Of a DNA stretch of 40,365 bases, positions 35,552 to 40,365 are shown piece after piece. The DNA comes from Oceanobacillus senegalensis (GTDB lineage Bacteria > Bacillota > Bacilli > Bacillales > Amphibacillaceae), in assembly GCF_900176885.1 (NCBI RefSeq), contig NZ_LT839648.1:4004434-4044798 (forward strand). Reading direction: 5' to 3'. Every line of letters starts with the position of its first letter. Position 1 is the first letter of the stretch. The notes under the pieces were generated by a model. That model was not told where the DNA came from, did not search any database, and worked only from the letters and a program-made list of their open reading frames with translations. A program made the position numbers and the translations under genes.

Positions 35552-35622
35552 ACTCGTATATTCTCAGTAATATGGTCTGAGTGTCTCTACCTGGTTCCCA
35601 CTTAAAGAACCGGACTACGAGT
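35552..35622 (+). promoter_or_regulatory. Purine riboswitch aptamer, guanine class
   Basis: P1 is ACTCGTA (35552-35558) with TACGAGT (35616-35622). P2 is CTCAG / CTGAG with loop containing TAATATGG. J2/3 is TGTCTCTACC, and P3 is CTGGTTC / GAACCGG with loop CCACTTAAA. These match the purine riboswitch consensus (ATATGG, TTTCTACC, CCTTAAA-type elements). The ligand-pairing base equivalent to C74 of the B. subtilis xpt aptamer is C35615, directly before the P1 3' strand, which predicts guanine/hypoxanthine rather than adenine. A terminator 100 bp downstream is the probable expression platform, so purine sufficiency should turn the next gene off. Confidence 0.93.
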
Positions 35623-35724
35623 TAAAGTATAAGAGAAGGTTGAGAGTGGCTGTTTTTCTATGACAGAAACTCTTGCATCTGATTGATTTTACATTTCCTC
35701 TCTTTACCATACTTTGACTACGTA

Positions 35725-35766
35725 GGTCTGGAAGGTAGAAACATTCTACATTTTCCAGGCCTTTTT
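35725..35766 (+). terminator. Riboswitch expression-platform terminator
   Basis: GGTCTGGAA pairs with TTCCAGGCC, with an inner GGTAG/CTAC-like hairpin in the loop, followed by TTTTT. It lies between the aptamer and the start codon at 35811. Which upstream bases form the antiterminator was not resolved. Confidence 0.85.
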
Positions 35767-35810
35767 ATGATGAGAAATGGAGTATATCAAAATGCAGGGA
35801 GGAAACTAGA

Positions 35811-36734
35811 ATGAATGAAACAGCTTTTAAAGGAAAGAAAGGAAGGAAATTACCTTTTACTATATTGATAGTTGGCCTATTATTATTTGTAATGACAGCT
35901 TGCAGTTCTCCTTCAACTTCGGAAAGCACATCAGATAATGCGGAGCAAGAAACAGAGGAAAATGCACAAAGGCCTATTATGATTCAAGGTCCAATGCCGA
36001 TTGAAGCAGAGGAATTTGCACAAAGATTAGAAAATGTTGAAAAGGAAAAATCCGCAACGTTTGATTTTTATATTGGAACGGTAGAAGATTATCCAGTTAT
36101 TGTTGCTCAAACCGGAAAAGGAATGGAAAACACGGCAGCTGCGACGGCAATAGCTATTGAAAAATACAATCCTATTGCAATCATTAATCAAGGGACATCT
36201 GGTGGTCATGATCCCGATTTACATGTATTTGATATCGTATTAGGGGAAAGAACCGTAAATATCGGTGCATTAAAAACAAGTCATAAAGAAGAAAATGAAG
36301 GCATTGCGCCAAAAGAATGGATACCGATGGATCTGATGGCTTCTGAAGGAAGTGCTGGGGAAGATCCAAATGCGGAAAAGGCTCGTTACTACGAAGGGGA
36401 CGAGGACCTACTAGCAGCTGCTAATGCTGTGAAAGACACTTATACAAAGGGTGAAGTGGTGGAAGGAACCATTGGCTCTGCTGATTTTTGGAATAATGAA
36501 GTGGATCGCATCAATTGGATTCACAAAAACTTTGGCACATCTGTAGAAGAAATGGAAGGTGCTGCAGCAGCACAAATTGCTGAAGCTTACGATGTCCCAT
36601 TCCTTGGTATTCGCATATTATCCAACAACAAAGTGAATGGCGGGGAATATAACCCGAATACAGCTGAAGCCAATCAGGAATATGTATATGAAGTCGTGAA
36701 GGAATATATTTCGATGCTATCCGATGAAAAATAA
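35811..36734 (+). CDS. Lipoprotein nucleoside phosphorylase/nucleosidase (PNP_UDP_1 family)
   Basis: 307 aa. The lipoprotein signal has lipobox VMTAC with Cys31, then an Asp/Glu/Ser-rich spacer (32-52) and a phosphorylase-superfamily domain (about 55-305). Motifs: TGKGMENTAAA (101-111), INQGTSGGHDPDLHVFDIV (125-143), and EMEGAAAAQIA (247-257) with the ribose-binding Glu249. At the purine-contacting position MTA/SAH nucleosidases have Asp in RAISD; here it is RILSNNKV (268-275) with Asn272, as in 6-oxopurine-specific PNP. I predict it releases guanine or hypoxanthine from nucleosides outside the membrane for salvage. The guanine riboswitch in its leader supports this. GGGAGG precedes the ATG. 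Confidence 0.9.
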   Translation: MNETAFKGKKGRKLPFTILIVGLLLFVMTACSSPSTSESTSDNAEQETEENAQRPIMIQGPMPIEAEEFAQRLENVEKEKSATFDFYIGTVEDYPVIVAQTGKGMENTAAATAIAIEKYNPIAIINQGTSGGHDPDLHVFDIVLGERTVNIGALKTSHKEENEGIAPKEWIPMDLMASEGSAGEDPNAEKARYYEGDEDLLAAANAVKDTYTKGEVVEGTIGSADFWNNEVDRINWIHKNFGTSVEEMEGAAAAQIAEAYDVPFLGIRILSNNKVNGGEYNPNTAEANQEYVYEVVKEYISMLSDEK

Positions 36735-36750
36735 TGAAGCTGGAAAAGAT

Positions 36751-36786
36751 GAACAAATGATGCGTATCATTTGTTCGTCTTTTTAT
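36751..36786 (+). terminator. Terminator of the nucleosidase gene
   Basis: GAACAAATGAT GCGT ATCATTTGTTC followed by GTCTTTTTAT. Confidence 0.85.
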
Positions 36787-36886
36787 ATACCAAGAGACGA
36801 AGTAGACTTATTATGCGAGGTTTTACATTTCGATCCTTCGATAAAAACGTAATAACAAAGGCGATACAACCTATTTTTCTCACATT

Positions 36887-37183
36887 CTAAATACCATATG
36901 TATTAAAAATTTCAGGAAACGAAATGATGAGCAACCATCCTATAATTACAGTTGCATAAAAACAAATCCAGCTTATTATTCTTATCCTTTTATCAATTTC
37001 AGACTTTTTCTCTACTTTACTAATGTAACTAATGATTACTCCGTAACAAACAAAAGGGATTATCCCTACATAGTTGAATCCTAAAAGAATCGATTTATCT
37101 ACCGAAAATAAAACAACCACTAATAGAATCACGGCAATTGCTATTTTATTTAGTATCGTATGAATCGAAATCCCCCCCAACAT
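36887..37183 (-). CDS. Small membrane protein of unknown function
   Basis: 98 aa with three hydrophobic segments (about 9-28, 33-52, 68-90) separated by a charged loop KVEKKSEIDKRIRI. The ribosome site is weak (ATAAGAAA before ATG 37183) and a run of seven G after the start could mark a later start. No family recognised. Confidence 0.55.
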   Translation of the reverse strand: MLGGISIHTILNKIAIAVILLVVVLFSVDKSILLGFNYVGIIPFVCYGVIISYISKVEKKSEIDKRIRIISWICFYATVIIGWLLIISFPEIFNTYGI

Positions 37184-37371
37184 TTTCTTATGTATATCTG
37201 GCCATTATCTAACTATCTTACCCTACAATATTAGCATAATATTTCCATTATTTTATAAAAAAATAAAAGATAATCCCTGTAATTGTCTTGTTGAAGAAAC
37301 GTTTTTACTATCTATAAATAGCTTCAGTTTCCGACGACTTGGATAAAGACCACATGCTCTTGGTGGATGAA

Positions 37372-37523
37372 ACAAACGTTTGAACAATTGCCGTAAAAAA
37401 ACAAAAGAGTTTCATTCTACACCTTCTTCGACATTTATGTTGAAATCGTGGAAGATGATATAGGAGTTTCGACATGGATTTGTCGATTGAAGGGGATGAG
37501 GAGTTGCTTGATCAAACGTTTGT
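37372..37523. repeat. 152-bp CAAACGTTTG-bounded element, divergent copy C4
   Basis: ACAAACGTTTGAACAATTG to ATCAAACGTTTGT. The middle differs greatly from C1-C3, but the length is identical and the internal hairpin CGACATGGATTTGTCG is kept. It lies 190 bp before the GntR-family gene. Confidence 0.8.
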
Positions 37524-37713
37524 TTAAAATGAAAAGCCATTGGGGGCATGAAGCAATGAACGAAAGACATCGCCTTCTTAATCAAGAAAAGCTCCCTGTT
37601 GTGGAAGTTAATGTAAAGCGCCTACTTTGTGCAATAGTACCACATGTCTAAATAAAATTTTATAACCCATATGCTATACTAAAAAAAACAAAACAGGGTG
37701 GGTGATAAAGGAT

Positions 37714-38388
37714 ATGGTTCCAAAAAGGTTATCTGACCATATTGCAGACGACATTATTGCGATGATTACAATAGAAAAACGTTTTAAACCAGGAGAAAAA
37801 CTACCAAACGAAATAGAGCTATCCGAAGAACTTGATATCAGCCGGACGACGTTACGGGAAGCAATCCGCATTCTTGTGACAAACAGCATTTTAGAAATTC
37901 GCCGAGGAAAAGGCACATATGTTAAAGATGATGTCGATATCAACAACATCGGGTCCTTAAGCTCCCTTACCAATGCCAAAATCAATACGAAAGATTTATA
38001 TGAAATCCGCCTCATTTTTGAACCAGAAGTTGCTTACCTTGCAACCATTCGGGCGAGTAAAGCGGAGTTAAAACGAATTATCGATTACGGATCGTTAATA
38101 GAAGAAAAAGTAAAAAACAACGAAGATCGCACGGATTTGGAGCATAAATTCCATCAATCCATCGTGAAAGCGACACATAATGCATTTATGGAAAGACTGA
38201 TGCCCGTCATCCAACAAGCGATAGCAAAAGGCGTTATTTTATCTACGGAAAAAGAAATGGCGATTAAAGATACAATCAGCGACCATCGAATGATTATGGA
38301 TTTTATGCAAAACCGCAATCCAGAAGGGGCAAGAAGTGCGATGAAGATTCATATTTTACATGCAATGAAAGAACTTGGAGTAGAATAA
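37714..38388 (+). CDS. GntR-family transcriptional regulator, FadR/FCD type
   Basis: 224 aa: N-terminal winged helix-turn-helix (about 5-70; ISRTTLREAIRIL recognition helix and EIRRGKGTYV wing) and a C-terminal helical FCD ligand domain with the metal-binding pattern of His residues in KFHQSIV, DHRMIMDF and KIHILHAM. FCD regulators usually sense sugar acids or other carboxylates. GGTGAT upstream favours ATG 37714 over the GTG at 37702. It precedes ilvD by 102 bp on the same strand and may control it, which would fit a sugar-acid dehydratase as well as a branched-chain one. Confidence 0.9.
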   Translation: MVPKRLSDHIADDIIAMITIEKRFKPGEKLPNEIELSEELDISRTTLREAIRILVTNSILEIRRGKGTYVKDDVDINNIGSLSSLTNAKINTKDLYEIRLIFEPEVAYLATIRASKAELKRIIDYGSLIEEKVKNNEDRTDLEHKFHQSIVKATHNAFMERLMPVIQQAIAKGVILSTEKEMAIKDTISDHRMIMDFMQNRNPEGARSAMKIHILHAMKELGVE

Positions 38389-38490
38389 CTTTTTTTAAAA
38401 ATCCAGAGAGATGTCATACAACCTTATTGACGGCAGACAACACAACCCTTAAAATAATCATAATCATTCATTTTTTTTAGGGGGAGCAAA

Positions 38491-40161
38491 ATGAGAAGTG
38501 ATAAAATCAAAATTGGGCTCGATCGTGGTCCACACCGTAGTCTCTTGTATGCCACAGGAAAAGTAAAACCAGGAGATTTAGAAAAACCATTTATCGGGGT
38601 ATGTAACTCGTATATCGATATCATCCCAGGGCACGTGCACCTGCGTGAATTCGCTGATGTCGTAAAAGATGCCATTTATGAGGCTGGTGGCATTCCATTT
38701 GAATTTAATACAATCGGTGTTGATGATGGGATTGCAATGGGACATATCGGAATGCGTTATTCCCTCCCGAGTCGAGAATTGATTGCCGACAGTGCAGAAA
38801 CGGTCATTAATGCACACTGGTTTGACGGTGTCTTTTATATTCCGAACTGTGACAAAATCACACCTGGAATGCTAATGGCAGCAGCTCGTACAAACGTTCC
38901 TTCTGTTTTTGTTTCTGGGGGGCCCATGGAAGCAGGCATTAGCCAGGATGGGAAGAATTTGTCATTAACATCCGTTTTTGAAGGTGTTGGTGCGGTAAAA
39001 GCTGGTAAAATGTCCGAAGAGGAATTCGGCTTCATTGAACAAAACGCTTGTCCGACATGTGGCTCTTGTTCTGGGATGTTTACAGCAAATTCGATGAACT
39101 CTTTAATGGAAATGTTAGGAGTTACACTTCCTGGTAACGGATCGATTGTCGCAACTAGTGAAAAACGAAAAGAATTAATCTATGAAGCTGCCAAACATCT
39201 CGTTCGCATGGTAAAAGAAGACGTTAAACCACGTGACATCATTACAAAAGAAGCGATTGATGATGCATTTGCATTAGATATGGCAATGGGTGGTTCCACC
39301 AATACGGTTTTACATACATTAGCTATTGCGAATGAAGCTGGTATTGACTATAACATGGAAGACATTAACAAAGTCGCAGAACGCGTGCCATATCTTGCAA
39401 AAATTATGCCGGCATCCGATATCTCGATGGATGATATAAACAAAGCAGGTGGTATCAGTGCGATTATTAATGAACTAACGAAAATTCCGGGCACCATGCA
39501 CCCAGAACGTTTGACGATTACAGGCCAAACGATGGGGGAGCTTGTTAGCGGATATGAAATCACTAACGATAAAGTTATTCGTACGAAAGACAACCCGTAC
39601 AGTCCAGTTGGTGGACTTTCCGTTCTTTTCGGTAACCTAGCGCCAGAGGGTGCGGTCATTAAAGTTGGTGCGGTAGACCCGAGCATTAACGTATTTGAAG
39701 GGGAAGCCATTGTCTTTAACTCACAAGATGAAGCACAAGAAGCAATTGATAACGGGACAGTAAAAGAAGGACATGTTGTCGTCATTCGTTATGAAGGACC
39801 AAAAGGCGGACCAGGTATGCCTGAGATGCTCGCTCCAACGTCTGCTATCATGGGACGTGGACTTGGTAAATCTGTTGCACTTCTCACAGACGGCCGTTTT
39901 TCTGGTGCATCACGCGGAATTTCAGTCGGACATATTTCACCCGAAGCTGCAGAAGGTGGGCCAATTGCATTAATTGAAAATGGAGATACGATTACGATTG
40001 ACCTACCAAACCGTACCATAAACGTTGACCTAACAGATGAAGCTTTAGAAGAAAGAAAGAAAAACCTACCAACATTCGAACCGAAGATTAAACACGGTTG
40101 GTTAGGAAGGTATTCGAAGTTAGTAACAAATGCATCAAACGGTGGCGTGATGAGCATATAA
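38491..40161 (+). CDS. ilvD: Dihydroxy-acid dehydratase (IlvD/EDD family)
   Basis: 556 aa. Converts 2,3-dihydroxy-3-methyl acids to 2-keto acids in valine, isoleucine and pantothenate synthesis, with an iron-sulfur cluster and magnesium. Likely cluster ligands are C38 (GVCNS), C120 (IPNCDKI) and C193 ([10 protein letters not shown]). Other signatures are [16 protein letters not shown] and the C-terminal [27 protein letters not shown] is the ribosome site. It stands alone with its own terminator, not in an ilvBHC operon, and follows an FCD regulator, so a sugar-acid dehydratase role in the same family is a minor alternative. Confidence 0.93.
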   Translation: MRSDKIKIGLDRGPHRSLLYATGKVKPGDLEKPFIGVCNSYIDIIPGHVHLREFADVVKDAIYEAGGIPFEFNTIGVDDGIAMGHIGMRYSLPSRELIADSAETVINAHWFDGVFYIPNCDKITPGMLMAAARTNVPSVFVSGGPMEAGISQDGKNLSLTSVFEGVGAVKAGKMSEEEFGFIEQNACPTCGSCSGMFTANSMNSLMEMLGVTLPGNGSIVATSEKRKELIYEAAKHLVRMVKEDVKPRDIITKEAIDDAFALDMAMGGSTNTVLHTLAIANEAGIDYNMEDINKVAERVPYLAKIMPASDISMDDINKAGGISAIINELTKIPGTMHPERLTITGQTMGELVSGYEITNDKVIRTKDNPYSPVGGLSVLFGNLAPEGAVIKVGAVDPSINVFEGEAIVFNSQDEAQEAIDNGTVKEGHVVVIRYEGPKGGPGMPEMLAPTSAIMGRGLGKSVALLTDGRFSGASRGISVGHISPEAAEGGPIALIENGDTITIDLPNRTINVDLTDEALEERKKNLPTFEPKIKHGWLGRYSKLVTNASNGGVMSI

Positions 40162-40213
40162 TTGTCATATATAATAGATAAGCTTAATGGATGAATAGTA
40201 AAGCATCTTTACG

Positions 40214-40266
40214 AGGAAATAAACGTTTGGCCCTTTGAAACCAAGCGTTTATTTCCTTATTTTTTT
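40214..40266 (+). terminator. Terminator of ilvD
   Basis: AGGAAATAAACGTTTGG pairs with CCAAGCGTTTATTTCCT around CCCTTTGAAA, then a T-rich tract. Confidence 0.92.
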
Positions 40267-40365
40267 AACCGGGGTTTTTTATTATTGGGTCGTTCTACAG
40301 TTCCTTTTTCCAGATTTCCTCCGCTGGTTTTGTCTATTTATCATTCAAAACGTTCATGATGGTTG
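40267..40365. other. Right edge, no feature seen
   Basis: About 100 bp of non-coding sequence after the ilvD terminator; nothing recognised. Confidence 0.4.

Noticed and set aside
35725-35766. Terminator belonging to the sigma factor gene
   Set aside because: The sigma factor already has a terminator at 35442-35475; this one lies between the riboswitch and its gene and fits an expression platform.
37448-37651. 67-codon plus-strand frame
   Set aside because: Starts inside the C4 element, not conserved in the other copies, and lacks a ribosome site.
39348-39785. 145-codon minus-strand frame
   Set aside because: Antisense shadow of ilvD.

Overview
The window is 40 kb of low-GC Gram-positive chromosome. 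Gene content points to a spore-forming, probably moderately halophilic or alkaliphilic Bacillaceae (Oceanobacillus/Virgibacillus-like; genus not provable by eye). The evidence is strong AGGAGG-type ribosome sites, a ComK homologue, a Spo0E-like phosphatase, a B. subtilis-style maltose PTS (GlvA/GlvR/GlvC type), and very acidic SLH-anchored surface proteins. No rRNA or tRNA gene was recognised.

Layout. 1-200: a 20-bp tandem array running off the left edge. 359-2210: zwf, flanked by inverted copies of one terminator-like hairpin. 2230-10800: a cell-surface block with an SLH glucosaminidase (minus), an SLH amidase and a 1193-aa S-layer protein, plus a decayed gene just before the S-layer promoter. 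11174-13593: ureohydrolase (agmatinase/guanidinobutyrase type) and sodium:solute symporter. 13668-14564: repeats and an IS110 remnant. 14566-16247: secreted M14 carboxypeptidase and a DinB-fold protein. 16811-21221: alpha-glucoside PTS operon (RpiR regulator, EIICB, 6-phospho-alpha-glucosidase, EIIA). 21266-23212: a graveyard of truncated genes, IS3 remnant and repeats. 23219-26506: tatA diverging from the two-subunit Tat-exported gluconate-type dehydrogenase. 27102-30979: flavin reductase, LysE exporter, lipoproteins and small membrane proteins. 31262-35459: an accessory island (small ORF, Spo0E-like, ComK, decayed XRE regulator, DnaD-domain initiator, sigma factor). 35552-36734: a guanine-class purine riboswitch and terminator in front of a lipoprotein nucleoside phosphorylase/nucleosidase. 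37714-40161: GntR/FadR regulator and ilvD.

Two things stand out. First, four dispersed elements of constant length (152-153 bp) are bounded by the palindrome CAAACGTTTG and share an internal TCGACA/TGTCGA-type hairpin; I cannot assign them to a described family. Several sit directly beside a second family of palindromic elements ending in GGGACAC..GGTCAGG. Pieces of that second family form the last codons of tatA and of the sigma factor, and abut the stop codon of the carboxypeptidase. Second, the riboswitch-controlled secreted nucleosidase carries Asn where MTA/SAH nucleosidases carry the catalytic Asp, which suggests 6-oxopurine substrates and fits the guanine-type aptamer.

The surface block, the exported dehydrogenase with its own TatA, the extracellular peptidase and the purine lipoprotein together suggest a cell that invests in envelope structure and scavenging at the surface. 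All functions are inferred from sequence by eye; no searches were run.
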